Assembly: GCF_019925205.1 (NCBI RefSeq)
Contig: NC_083562.1
Coordinates: forward strand, 9,982,001 to 10,046,000
Source: Metopolophium dirhodum
Lineage: Eukaryota > Arthropoda > Insecta > Hemiptera > Aphididae
Reading direction: 5' to 3'
Length of the DNA: 64,000 bases
The notes beneath the pieces were generated by a model. It had not been told where the DNA came from. It was given only the letters and a program-made list of their open reading frames with translations, and ran no database searches. Position numbers and translations under genes: made by a program. Of this stretch, positions 21,790 to 34,327 are shown one piece after another (the stretch's first letter is position 1; every line of letters begins with the position of its first letter).

Positions 21790-23385
21790 ATAGCTTACAC
21801 AACCGATAAAATGTATAATTTAACAAACTGTTTTTAGATATATCACGCGGTCTACACATTTTGCTGGGTATATATTATTTAATACCTACAATTATGACGG
21901 GCGCCAATTGTCGATTTGTTTTTTCGGGGGATGGGCGGATGGCAAAATGTATCGTCCTAAATCCACGGTAAATAATTGTGCGTGATTATACTTAGTAAAA
22001 CTCAGTTTATATTACGTAGGTAATACCTATCAATAATAACTTTTCTTTATTTTTGTTGATATTAAAATAAATATATGATCTATATTTTTTTTTAGGAGCG
22101 ACGTATAAATATGACAAAACTTGATCAGAGGTACCGGAAAAGAATCTCGGTTTAGAAAAATGTTTATCTCGAGTCTTGAGGATGTTGTATTTATATTACG
22201 GCAATAGTATTAACCTAATACATAATAATACATTATGTATATATATTATTTTTGTTGTCAAACTTTTCAAACGTGAGCTTGGAATTTTGGATAGTCCCCC
22301 CTGCATTCGATTTGGGCCGATTCCGTTGTATAGTGAGCGTTTTATACGTCCCCTTTGCTCCTGGTGTTCGTCGATGCGCTTCTCACTACAACCTGCAGGT
22401 TTTAGGAACATAGTGTAAATGTAATAACTATATAATAAGAATATTATAGACTATAGACGCGTACATGACACAATAACATTATAATATACAGTTTCCATGA
22501 CAACTACGACGGATGCGTCGTAAACTTTTATGGCGCGGATCGTCCGACCTCGAACCACCACACGTGTATTATTATACATATTGTATAGTAGGTAGTATAA
22601 TATTATTATTATTATTATTTTTAAAAATCTTTTCCGTCGTCCGCGTCTATATAATAAAATCACACGCATTGTATATTATGATGTGCGAACGCTTAGATGT
22701 AAGGAAAAAAAAACCTAAACGACGATATAAAATCGACGTCTACCGTACAGCGGTCGTGATTTTACCATACAATATAATATACGGTGTTTATTTTTTGTCT
22801 TACACCGAAAACTGATATAATATATAGAACGTGCGAGCGGGGGGGGGGGGGGGGTGGTGAGGAAAATACTGGACGGATATTTCACAGTCTGGTATGTACG
22901 GGGAGGTTGTAAAAATGAAAAATAATTTACGCGGGTGTCGGCGGCCGCGACCGAAAGTAACCAGAACTACCGTCCTATACTTACCCCTGTTCAGTTTTAT
23001 CGGTGACGACGACGATGACGGTCGCGCAATAAAAATCACAAGGGAAATTTCCCTTCGACGACGAGCTGTCGAACGCCCGTAAATATAATATATATACTAT
23101 ACACGTATACGTTCACTGGCAATAAATCCTTTTTTTTTTTTTTATGGAGGTGATGAGTAAACAGGAAGAACAGATATTTCGGTCCGTGCGGAGGACGAGA
23201 GGAAAAAAATTCTCGACGTTCTGTTTTTAATCATCGAGTCGCCGCCACCGGTCGTCGACGGCAGCCCATGGAAACCCATCATGCGCTCTCACTTTGTATA
23301 AACACCCGAACGCTCGTTACGCGCTTACGGAAGGCGTCTGTATGCACATGTACAACAAACTTATACTTACTACTATGTATGTATG
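21790..23385. other. intergenic DNA with a CpG-rich patch
   Basis: From about 22,450 to 23,300 the sequence has many CpG steps (such as TCGTCGACGG and GACGACGACGATG), unlike the flanks. Overlapping open frames on both strands show no domain. In a genome depleted of CpG elsewhere this may mark unmethylated regulatory DNA or a promoter. That is inference. Confidence 0.4.
22839..22854 (+). repeat. run of 16 G
   Basis: Uninterrupted homopolymer read directly. Its length may be uncertain in the assembly. Confidence 0.9.
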
Positions 23386-23395
23386 AATGTATGCA

Positions 23396-23570
23396 CAGTG
23401 GCGTAGCCAGGGGGATTTTCGGTGTTCAAACCCCCCCCCCCCCCATTGTATTTTCCCATATTAAATACATTATCTATATTAATTATATTAAACGAAAACT
23501 GTAAAAAACTTAGTTCAGTTTATACTTACCCTCCCCCCCCCACCATTTTATAAGCGTGGCTACGTCACTG
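23396..23570. mobile_element. 175-bp hAT-type MITE
   Basis: Ends are CAGTGGCGTAGCCAGGGGG and the inverse of CAGTGACGTAGCCACG. They are flanked by ATGTATGCA at 23387-23395 and 23571-23579, an exact 9-base match that includes an 8-bp duplication. A 14-C run lies inside. CAGTGGCGTAGCCA-type ends are a common hAT signature. Confidence 0.9.
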
Positions 23571-23645
23571 ATGTATGCAGTGCAGGATCTTGATAGGGGG
23601 AGGCAAGTGGGTATCCTTGCCACGGGCGCTGTTGGTATAAAAGCA

Positions 23646-23761
23646 CCCAGACAGCATTTTGAAATGATAATATTATAACAACATGATAATAATATTATAA
23701 TCACGAATAATATTATTATAATGTTATGATAATATTTTTGGGCAAACATTTGCTGTCTGGG
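23646..23761. mobile_element. 116-bp MITE-like hairpin element
   Basis: It begins CCCAGACAGCATTTTG and ends TTTGCTGTCTGGG. The interior is AT-rich with ATAATATTAT words that also pair, so the whole can fold into one hairpin. The family and target duplication are not resolved. Confidence 0.65.
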
Positions 23762-24554
23762 GGCGGTAAGGCGCTCTTAAATTTATGAAAAATAAAAATG
23801 TCATAAACTTAAAATATATATAAATTAAACATATTTCTAAAAAAATTATAATAGGTATTACCTACACAGTTATTCGTTATTTTATTAGCACGTTGAATGC
23901 CGATGTCAACTCGTAGGAGACACAAGTAACCGAGCGCCCATCATGGCCGTTATCAACAGTGGCGCTTAATTTTCGTCAAGAACAATAGTTAATTCAGGAA
24001 ATTATTTGTCAGGAATTATGATGGCTATAAATTTATTTGTTTTTTTCTTCCAAAAGGCGCTTATTCTATTTTTTTATTCGTAAAAGGATGTATACTTAGA
24101 AGTATTTTACACAGTAAAACTGATGAATTTTATATTGTTAGGTAGTTGTACATACAGTTACTTATATAGACTATAAAGGTACATCATACATCAAAGGTGG
24201 CTGAGTTGTACTTCCTGCAGCAAGTTACACCCAAAAGGAGTTGAACAATCACAATTGTTTTAAGAGTTGTCATTTTTTACGGGCAACGAAGTGCGCCGTT
24301 TCAGCTAGTATTATATAAATAAGTATTATTATTATTATTTATTGTTATTTGATCCGGAATTTTCTATTATAGGCATTGTGGGACGTATTGAAACCTTTGA
24401 ATACCATTTGTTATATTTGATATTTTTGTATATTTCAAATCAATGTAGGTACCTAATTGTAAAATAAAATTTTCACCATAATATGTAAATCAAATGATTG
24501 TTAATCCAGGATTCAAATCATTGTTATAAATAATAAAATATCTTCTAGTTATTA
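23762..24554. other. intergenic DNA
   Basis: It contains only the dispersed-repeat fragment at 24279-24309. No gene is recognised. Confidence 0.4.
24279..24309 (-). repeat. dispersed-repeat fragment, minus copy
   Basis: On the minus strand it reads CTAGCTGAAACGGCGC then ACTTCGTTGCCCGT, matching 57433-57468 on the plus strand. Such GC-rich starts beside AT-rich tails occur at ends of several insect retroposon families, but the family is not identified. Confidence 0.55.
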
Positions 24555-25535
24555 GGGGAGACCGGGGCTAGTTGGGTACCGGGGTAAGTTGACCAAGTAG
24601 ATTTTTAAAAATCGAGCTTTTAAGTTGGACACACTTCATTAACAGCATTGCATTAAAACCATCGTTGTTTATCACAGTACGAATCGTAGTGATTATATGA
24701 TTATTCCTTAATCTTGTAATCAATAAAATATTGTTATCAACTGTAGTTTTTTTTTAACGTTTTAAAAATGTTGTTTTTACCTAGTTAAATTGTATTTTTT
24801 TAAACGTTTGCAGCAGAGTAAAACAACTATAAAAGGTATGTAGAACACGATTCAGGTATTGTTTAATCATAATATTATCCATGATGTTCATAATTGCTTC
24901 AAAAGTATAAAAAAATGATTTGAGGCTAGCTGACCTTCTAAAAATGTTGTCTTGTATAAATTGTTTTAAATAATGTAACTAAAAATTTGGATTTGTTTAT
25001 ATAGATGGTTCGAAATTACAAACGCAAGATAGATAGAGGACATATATCAGATGATGTTATGGAACGTGCAGTTAAAAAAAATTTGAATGAAAAGTGTTCT
25101 AATAAAAGTGTGTCAGATGATTTTAATATACCTGTAAAAACTTTATTTCGTTACTTTAAAAATATATTAATAACTCTGAGATTTTTAATAATCCAATAGG
25201 ATACACAAAACCAAGATTATGTTTGTTATATTTTAACAATACCTAAATTTAAATAAATTAATAAATGAGGAAAAACTGAATATATTCATATATGTGACAA
25301 CTTGCCCCAGTGGTCATCTCAACTTGCCCCCCGTGTACGGGGTAAGTTGGCCTGATTTTTTTTTAGTTTTATTTGTTTTGTCAATTATGAATTAATAATT
25401 AAGATGGCAATTTAAATTAATTATGTAGTTTACAAGTTACTGAATTGTTGGGTGTATTTTGAGCTTTAAAGTCATAAAACTGAATAAATTAAAAATACAA
25501 ATGTAAAAAACGAGTCAACTAGCCCCGGTCTCCCC
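24555..25535. mobile_element. pogo/Tigger-like DNA transposon, internally deleted
   Basis: Ends pair perfectly over about 20 bases (GGGGAGACCGGGGCTAGTTG) and are flanked by TA (24553-24554 and 25536-25537), the Tc1/mariner/pogo target. Secondary motifs GGGGTAAGTTG (near 24,580) and CAACTTGCCCC (near 25,320) may be sub-terminal binding sites. The 981-bp length leaves only the start of a transposase at 25005, so the element depends on a complete relative. Confidence 0.9.
25005..25199 (+). pseudogene. N-terminal fragment of a pogo/CENP-B-type transposase
   Basis: The 64-residue frame begins MVRNYKRKIDRGH, continues with VKKNLNEKCSNKSVSDDF and ends its recognisable part NIPVKTLFRYFKN. This is the psq-type helix-turn-helix that opens pogo/Tigger transposases and CENP-B-like proteins, where it binds the terminal repeats. 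The usual protein is several hundred residues long. Here the CENP-B/HTH and DDE domains are missing and the frame ends in unrelated residues, consistent with internal deletion of the element. No catalytic residues remain. It could still act as a DNA-binding peptide if expressed, but that is speculation. Confidence 0.8.
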
Positions 25536-28500
25536 TACATTTTTACAAAATATTGATAAAAATCAAAAAAAAATAGGATAATAATATACATATATTATAA
25601 TATCAATTAACAAGCTATATTATTTTTATTATTGAAATTTTAACATACATATAATATTACATAACATCGATAATAGGTGTATTATATTTTGCGTATATAA
25701 TATTTTTAATAATTTTTATAAAATATGTTAACGTGGACATGTTTTGTAGTTAATATCGTAGTTTTATTTTCCGCTGGGATGTTCGTACACCTTGAATACC
25801 TAATACCAAATACAATATTAGGCCACGGGGTTCTAAATTGAGCTCAGCGCGCCTAGGATAAAATATGTGTCAGTCGACCTATTGAATGGCTGGCTATATT
25901 ATGATATGTATATAATTATTATAAATGGTTCCACAGCAGAAAATAATACATATTATTACATTATACTTTGTACGGAATAATCGTGGCGCGTATAGAGGGC
26001 AGCAGACGAAAGCTGATCGCGCCGAGGAGAAAATAATAATATGTTCGGCAGTTTGGCCTATATAATGGCATCGATAAAAAATATATGCACGTGCGCGACG
26101 ATCCAGCAGCGGTATTCAAAGTGACAATAAGTGCTTTTATTTTTTTCTTGTTCCTTTCGACTTTTTTTTTTATCTCTATAATCCAATTTCACCCCTCTCC
26201 CGATCGCCATTCGGATCGCGTTTGTGTATACGAGGTGCGAACGAGTGCACTTAGTACGCGGCGGTTTGACAAAGACCGAAAAATATTTGATTTGTCGTTC
26301 GCGAGAAAAAAAAATATCGAAAACAATTACCGTGTCAAACTTACTTAGTGGCATCGTGTTGCGTAAATTATTGTAAAATTTATTATTGCTCACGATTTAT
26401 TATATTATGGAAAATATTATATCCATGTATTAAATACGTACCTCGGAACCATAAATAACGTCCGTTATTTTTTTTTAAAAGCGGATGAAAAAAATCTTCT
26501 CTCCGACGAACATTATTGAATGCATTCCTCCAAACGTAGCAAACATAATTAGAATATATGTTTTTAAATATTTATCATATAATACTGTCAAATTTTCCAA
26601 AAAGATAAATTTTTCGTTTTTTATTGTTTTTATGTGAATCAATTTTACAATTTATGTTTTCAAATTATTGTAGTCTATTATATCGGCACTTTATATTGTA
26701 AACAGTTTGTGTGTGTACCGTTAATGTATTTTAGATAACTAATTATTATTCGAATATTCATTAAATAATTCCTGATTTAAATCCATAAATGATACCTACT
26801 ATATCTATCTATTGAAAACAATATAATATTATCCATAGGTAGAGATTTCGGTTAGGTAAATATTAGGTTCATGAGTAAATCGTAATTGTGTAAACAAACG
26901 CAAACACTTAAATGTTGATGCGGTTCTGATATCAAAATATAGTTATTAATTACTATTTTATTAAAATTAAATAACGTGCAGGCGTTATACACTTTTATTG
27001 ATATAATAATACTGCACATTAAGCATAATATTATACTATATAAGGTTCAATACAAAAATTATGAACGTATGTTAAAATCACCTTCGTGCACACGTCAACA
27101 CGTTTATTGTAATAATAATTTAATTTTTATAGAACTATGACAAGTAAAAATCATTAATATAGTATATTTTGTAATAAACTTTATCCAACGAAAAGGAATT
27201 TTTCTTCAGAAGTAGACCAGTATAGTGCAGTAGGCGCCTCAGCACCTATATAGTGTCGGTGTGTATAGTGTCATTGTGAATTATGAAATAATTTTGCAAA
27301 CGAGATTTACTTCAGTGAGATACTTCAGGTCTGGTCGTTAAATTTTCAATTGGTTTTCTGCTCTACTACAAAATTTAACTTTCAAGATAAAAAAGTTGGT
27401 ACTTAAGTTTTCGAGACAATTAACGATTATTTTGACGGGTTGGACTCTGTCAGGTATTTGGATAGATACCTATAACCCTTATTACGGCCGTACAGCTCCA
27501 GCTGATAAATGCTTTCTGCTAAACTTAAGATAAAAAAAACATAAACATCTCGCAAAGTGTTCGCTGTGAGATCCTATAAAAATCTATCTACAAAATTTTC
27601 TATCAACGACATATAACATTTCATATTTTCATTTACAATATTACAGTTTTAAAATCCCTACTAAATTTGTCAACAAAATAAATTGTACGATCACAAAAAT
27701 ACATTTTCATGAGAAATTAGTAGGCCACCATACACTTGTGTTGTATTTACTTTTTACTATTTAATATTTATCTATCATTTATATTGCATATTATATAGTT
27801 GTAACGTATGCGTTGTAACGTTATTTTAATCCGACTTTTTAAAATTTAATTGTTATGTAAAAAAATTTTAAGACAAATAAATGTATAAAAGTTTATAGTT
27901 TCCTGTATTTACATTGTATAATATCTGACTGCGGCCTGCTATATGATGTTAGCCCTAATGACCACGTGTGCATGTATGATTTACAAAAAAAAAACTCGTA
28001 GGTTTATATATAAAACGAAAAACTATAGTTTGTAATTTGTATTCGACATTTTGAGTCTCAATTTTAAATTTTTACACAAGTATTTTGATTAAGACGTGAT
28101 TAATTGAATTGAATAATAAATGTTGAAAGGTATTGGTTGTAAATATCTAATATACAGTAATGTACGTTTCGAACGCTGAGTCACTGCAGTAATGTTTACT
28201 CTGCGTTGTTTGCACTGTTTGTTGTAGTTGTATATACCAAATAACTAAGTAAAACATTGATTGTAAATATATATTATATGACCAATGTTGGAAGTTAAAC
28301 CAACAATCGTTTTCTGCTGGTTGTACGTTCAAATGGATTTTTCGTCGAACGTTTGCGAAATGTTCTCTATTTGCTGGGTTATGAAACCGTGTCATTATAC
28401 GTGATCAATAATAATAAAAAGTAAATAAATAATGATTATTTTTCCCGAAACCGATCATCATTGAAAATCAAATAGTCGAGCACGTGAGCACGTTATAGCA

Positions 28501-29778
28501 GCGTGTGTATGGTCGTAGTGTAAACGGTAAACACTAACCTTATTAATTATAAATCCAAATCGTTTGTGTAATTACGAAAGTCTCGTGTGAGCTTTCAGTG
28601 AAATAAATCGAAAACATATTCGTGTAATGCTGTATTATACGATTGTGTACAAGTCCCGAGGGGGGACTTTTGGTAGTAATACAATTTACAATGAAAATAC
28701 ACATAATATTACGTAGTAATTCGCGCTCAAAGATTTCACGTCATCAACACGCTCTAATTTTAAGCGATGAATCACTGTGGCATCGAATAAACATTTGAAA
28801 TCGTCCAATACCACGCGAGATAGATATTAATTTATTGTAAAACGCATCACATATTATATCTTGTCACCAACTCTATAAATGTTACATACACTCATTGTGT
28901 AGCCGATGAATGAAAACTATACGATCATCGGCACATCAAACTATATAGCTTTGGTAAGCGTAGGTAGCGGCTAAATAATTAATATAATAAACAATTATTA
29001 TAATATAGGTGTTACGAATACGAAATATTTTTATAATACCTACTTAATATAATCTGTTTAATCTAAAATAAAATAACTGAAAAGTATTTAAACAATTTAT
29101 TATTCGAATAAAATTGAAATTGAAAACGATCATATTATACATAGCGACTATTGTATTTATTATCCCAAATCGAAAACCGTCTTAAATGATTTGTACTTCC
29201 TGTATTTAGACAGGTATCCTGTCATATTTTTATCATAATAAATAATAATATTATATTATATGTTATTGATTTCGTTTACGATGAATTTTGATAATTTGTG
29301 TTTATGTTAAGGTAATAGATATGTTTCAATCTTCAGACAATGATGGGTGAAGTATGGCTCGCGTCGTGAAATTGATTTCAAACGATATGCGCCGCTAATT
29401 AAGCGGCCGTACGAAATTCAAATTAATTTAACATTAATAGGTGGGCAGGTTTTAGGTGCCTAGGGTACTATTAACCTATCACCATCATGTTCCGTGTAGA
29501 CCATGTGGTCAACGTTCAGAATTTCCATGTTATTCGCCAAGTTATAATATAATATTGTTAAAATTAATTCAGTGGTGAAGCAGTTAAATATGTTCAACTA
29601 TTTTTGGGATAATGCGGTAACACGTTGTGCACATGGCTTACACGGAATACGGTTACAGTGCATCGCGGCCTGAAATACGGTAACCGGTAACTCAAGTCGC
29701 TGTACTGAAGAACCGCTGACGGTTAATCGAAACCAAATTGAAAATATTATATTTATTTTGTTCAATGTGCGACGTGTC

Positions 29779-29795
29779 GGGGGGGGGGGGGGGGG
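29779..29795 (+). repeat. run of 17 G
   Basis: Homopolymer read directly, next to GCGC. Confidence 0.9.
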
Positions 29796-30278
29796 CGCAA
29801 TACGTAGTCGTAATACCTACGTAACAAATAAATAAAGTGTTGGTTACCTACAAGACGAGGAACTATATATGCAACTGTGTACACGGTACGTAGTGGAAAC
29901 CCGACTTTACACGCTATAGCAGTAACCGCGATATTTTCCGTTGATCGGTGTTGAAGGAAAACGGTATGGTTGCCAACGGTTTTCTCCGCGTTACCATTAT
30001 ACATATTATTATTATTATTACGGTCCGCGGCATAACACGCTCAGAAAAACGAGAAAAAAACATTTCGTCAGAGTCGTTAATAATAAACCAATCAAAGTCT
30101 ATTCAGACCGTATAAATAGTCGACCCTAATGACCGCGCGCGGTGTATATTTTTAAATATATAATTCGACGGATAATAACACAGATCGCCTATGTACACGA
30201 GGAGAAGAAAACTGATCTGTAAAATATAATATATATATATAGATGAACAATATTGTACATCTAGCACCTATATTACAC

Positions 30279-30308
<30 letters not shown>
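30279..30308. repeat. TTA microsatellite
   Basis: About ten tandem TTA units. Confidence 0.85.
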
Positions 30309-30309
<1 letters not shown>

Positions 30310-31194
30310 CACTACGCAACTGGTGTGTTAGCTGTCGGCCGCGGTCGGCGGCAACTGATGATCGGAAGACGATGACTGTTCGGTCCGACTGTTTACAGTC
30401 CTCTCGACGATTGAATATTTCATTGGTGCATCGTATATAAATAATATAACGTAACACATTGTTGTTATTACGGGAAAAAATATATTATCGAATCGCGAGC
30501 CGCAAAGCTCTGCGCATTGTACGCGCGTTTATATTATACTGTACAGACTATTATAATACTGCTACGGTACAGCTGCTGCGTAGGTATAAGATTTTGAAAT
30601 TTCACAGCGCCATGCCGTCGCGGTCGACTGAATGAATACTGCTCTCGTATCTGTACAATATAATAATATATTGTACACCGCCATTCATCACGTTTCGGGG
30701 GTGGCACATTCATGACTAAAATTTAGGTATAAATAGTTGAATGTAGGAGTGTGGTCTGTCGTTAATTATTATCGACACCGAATACGATATTTTAAATTTT
30801 ATATAATACAGCGTAATACAATTTAAAACATCGATTTTTAAAATATTTCATCCTGTTTATAAGCGGGTACTATATAATTAAACCTATAGCATAAACATGT
30901 CTACTCAAAGTACAACGAAATACTTTATTTATAGGTATATGCACAGTCCGCGCCAAAAATCACGTTACTTATATCTCGTACCTACCTACAATTATACAAA
31001 TTATAAATGTTAAAAATATTTACACTTTACTTATATACTCGAAATTATCGTATTATATTATATTGTCTAGGTTATAATATATTATGTACTTTAAACATAA
31101 TTTATGAATTATACTTGTTAATTATTAATTGTGTATTATACAGTACCTAATTACCATGGATTCAAAAAATGGGGAATGTATAAGTAATCGCTCT

Positions 31195-31330
31195 GGCGCT
31201 CTGCTACACATGTAGTAGATCTTGAGTTTAAGTATCTGTACAATATATGTGTTGAATTTGAATTCGATGATAAATCATTGCACGAGAAAAATGATTCTGA
31301 GCGAAAACGGTCTGCCAGTCTATGATATAT
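31195..31330 (+). repeat. conserved-peptide dispersed repeat, plus-strand copy
   Basis: The plus strand reads ...VEFEFDDKSLHE then KNDSERKRSASL and a stop (about 31,252-31,326). This is homologous to the minus-strand copies at 20.1, 34.0 and 57.2 kb. The reading frame is kept although bases differ. Confidence 0.7.
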
Positions 31331-32240
31331 TTATGCCATGTCATTGTGAGAATATAAAATATAATGATATACGTAACAGTTTCGAATCCCCACGAAAAAT
31401 ATTTTTGAATTATTGCAGCACAATAAAATAACTAAAATCATTATTCGTTGAAAAATCGAAAATGTCAACTGTTTTTAAATGACTCAGAAAATGTCAAAAT
31501 ATTTTGAATATTATACGATGCATAGAACACTAATGAAAACACTTGTTGGTACCTATGTAGTACAGTTATTAGTTTTTGAATTATAAAAAAAATGATTTTG
31601 TCAAAAATTGGTTAAGCGTACAAATTTCGATTTTCCCTAATTTTTTCTTTAATTTTCCCGATTATTTTGAAAATTACATCTACCGGTAAATGGTAATTTC
31701 TACCTACCAAAAATATCACTAAAATCAGTTTCCTAGCAGAAAAGACATTGAAGTTGAAAATAAACACATTTTTTCTACTATAACTCGTTTACACATACCT
31801 ACAAAAAAAAAAACACTCATCATTATTCATCGCTCTGCTCATAATCTAAAATGTGTAGTACCATCATAATATATCAATATATTGTGCACCTTTATAGTTT
31901 TATGTATCCATACTCAATTATCAATGCTACTATACTTATGGTAGGGAATATAATATACATATTATACAGGATATATTATTTTTACCCGGGTAAACGTTAA
32001 AAAATACAAGAAGGTACTACTCACACTTTTATATTATTTATATTGTGCATTGTATATTTATATAAAACAATAATATGATTATTGGTCACTTAATACTAAC
32101 ATAATATTATGAAACAATGTAGAGGTACTTAGTATACAGTGGTAAATTGCAAATGTATAGTATTATTTAATAGGTATATGTGATAACTGATTAGATATGG
32201 AAATAAACAGTAAGGTCTTATTTAATAGACCCTATAGATA
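31331..32240. other. AT-rich intergenic DNA
   Basis: Nothing further is recognised. Confidence 0.4.
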
Positions 32241-32949
32241 TACAGGATGATTTTTTAAGCATGCTCACTTTTCACATTTTTTTCTATACATTTACATATT
32301 TTATTCGAATACTGATAAGAATTTTAGAATTTTGAAGTATGTAGGTACCTAAAGAACATATTTTTAAATTTCTGATATTTTTTGTACCACTTAAGAAGTG
32401 TCCTGTGGCGATACAAACTTCTATTTTTCAAATAACCCTTTAACTGCAAATTATCTAGCGGATGATTTTTTTGAACATTTTAATGTATCTAAATCAAAAT
32501 TGTAATGAGTAATTTCTGAGATATTAAAATGTTTATACTATAAGGATAATAATCCTTAAAAATGGTTTTATAAAAATAAAAACTATACGTAATAATTTAT
32601 GTAGTATTTATTACACTTAAATTGTTTTACAAACTGTTTATATTCATAAATCGATAGTAATTTTATTATACTAACTTTTTAAAATCGTCCCCCATCTTCT
32701 AAACCCATTACCATATAGACATATATTATTATCCTTAGTACACAAAGTTATATAGGTACATGAAAAAAATGGGAGGGGGGGGTCCTATTTGAAAAACGGA
32801 AATTTGTATTGTCACAGGATCATCCTTAAGCGGTTCAACAAATCTTAAGGATTCGATAGTATGGTCTTCAAGTGTATTCGAAAATTCGAAAAATCAAAAT
32901 TTAATCATAAAAATAGGGCGAGCATGCTTATAAAAATCACCCTGCAGTA
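32241..32949. mobile_element. 0.7-kb DNA transposon-like repeat with inverted ends
   Basis: The left end reads CAGGATGATTTTTTAAGC then ATGCTC. The reverse complement of the right end reads CAGGGTGATTTTTATAAGC then ATGCTC. TA is present just outside both ends, but the exact limits are uncertain. Internal sequence around 32,385-32,440 (TTTGTACCACTTAAG and TATTTTTCAAATAA) is related to 49,680-49,735. No transposase is seen. Confidence 0.65.
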
Positions 32950-33740
32950 TAACATAATCTGCTGTATGGAAAAAAAACAATGTTTTTATGCATAACCTAT
33001 ACTCTATAATAGTTATAAGAATTTAATCGCATTTCTCATATTATGGTAAAACCTTATATTATTTTAAAGAATTTAAATATTTTTTTTTTTTGTTCATATT
33101 ATACATTCTTTTACCCCTTAGAATGTAGTGTGAACTTTAGTTTTAAACATTTTATTGCATCGTATAGTATCGTATATGTACTCTCTATAATATATTCTCT
33201 TCGTGGAATAAATGTTAAGATTATCTCAAACCGACATCTAAGTAAAATTGTGATGTTGACCTTCCTTATATTGCTACAACTTCTGCAGTTGTACTCATTT
33301 CAAATATATTATATTTCCCATCTCAATATTATACCACTTCTTTCAAAAAAGTAAGTCCGTGTCACTAAAATCTATATATATTAACTTTATGACTTTATCC
33401 GATGTATACATTATTATATATTTATTTTTTCCCTACTTTAGATACATATTATTATATTCTACATAAACGCATAGTTTATATAACACTAAAAAATACAACA
33501 TGTAATTGCATAGGATTACCGAATAAACAAAAATAAGTCGTTAAAGGACATTGCTAGTCAGTATGGTGTTAAAATATTTTAGGGCGAGGGTGTGCGTAAT
33601 ATCCACATGTCTAGTTCCATAGTTGTTATACGTATAGACTTTGTAATAAACTTTTTTCATACATCGTAGTTTTGAAAATATCTTAACTCGTTTTGAGCTG
33701 TTTACGGACAATTTCAAATTTCAATTTTTTTACCATAAAT
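32950..33740. other. AT-rich intergenic DNA
   Basis: The open frame at 33043-33354 has no recognisable features and is taken as composition-driven. Confidence 0.4.
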
Positions 33741-34327
33741 ATCAATAAAATAGTAATTGTGAGTCAAAAAGCGTGAAAAATACAAGGCTCCTGATATATT
33801 GTTACAATAGCAGACAAAAAATATTAATCATACATAGGCACGTTTTTTTTTTTTTTTTATAATCATTTAAAGTTCATATTGAAAATTTACAAGATGTTCA
33901 ACTTTTATAGTTAAGGATTGAAAATTTAAAACAAGGTTCCACGTAAATAGGTTAAATATATATTACTTTATTCAAAATAATATCATCAAATATACTATAT
34001 ATACTTAGTAATATCAATGACTGACCGTCTTCGCTCGGAATCGTTTTTCTTCTACAATGATATTATATCATTGAATTCAAATTTAACACTATCCATTATA
34101 GTGACCCACTTATAACCTTCTGTGCAGCAGAGCGATACCCTTTTTCCCACCTTTTTTTTAGTTTTAAATTTCATAAATGTTGTCAAAAATCAAATTTAAA
34201 TTCTTATAAAAAAAAAATTGTGCCAATATGTATTTTTAATATTTTTCTACTACTATTGTAACAATATTTTAGTAACCTTGTATTAAATATTCACGCTTTT
34301 TGACCCAAAAAGTAAAATTTTATTGAT
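33741..34327. repeat. conserved-peptide repeat copy between inverted arms
   Basis: Arms of about 100 bases (33741-33840 and 34221-34327) are inverted copies sharing GTCAAAAAGCGTGAA and ATTGTTACAATAG. Between them, the minus strand holds the peptide repeat: SLCCTEGYKWVT, SVKFEFNDIISL, one in-frame TAG, then KKNDSERRRSV. This copy is therefore broken. The AACAAGGTTCCACGTAAAT flank is shared with the 20.0-kb copy. The whole may be one mobile unit or a nested insertion. Confidence 0.65.

Larger units (their letters stand above)
25538..31190. other. long intergenic region upstream of FoxF
   Basis: No gene is recognised in 5.6 kb. Visible items are CpG-richer patches at about 26,040-26,330, 28,490-28,800, 29,600-30,130 and 30,480-30,700, a 17-G run at 29779-29795, and a TTA repeat at about 30279-30308. 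The patches are candidates for regulatory DNA of the downstream FoxF gene, by position and composition only. Confidence 0.4.

Noticed and set aside
22513..23082. Overlapping ORFs in the 22.5-23.1 kb CpG-rich patch
   Set aside because: No domains, and frames on both strands are similar in length. Composition explains them.
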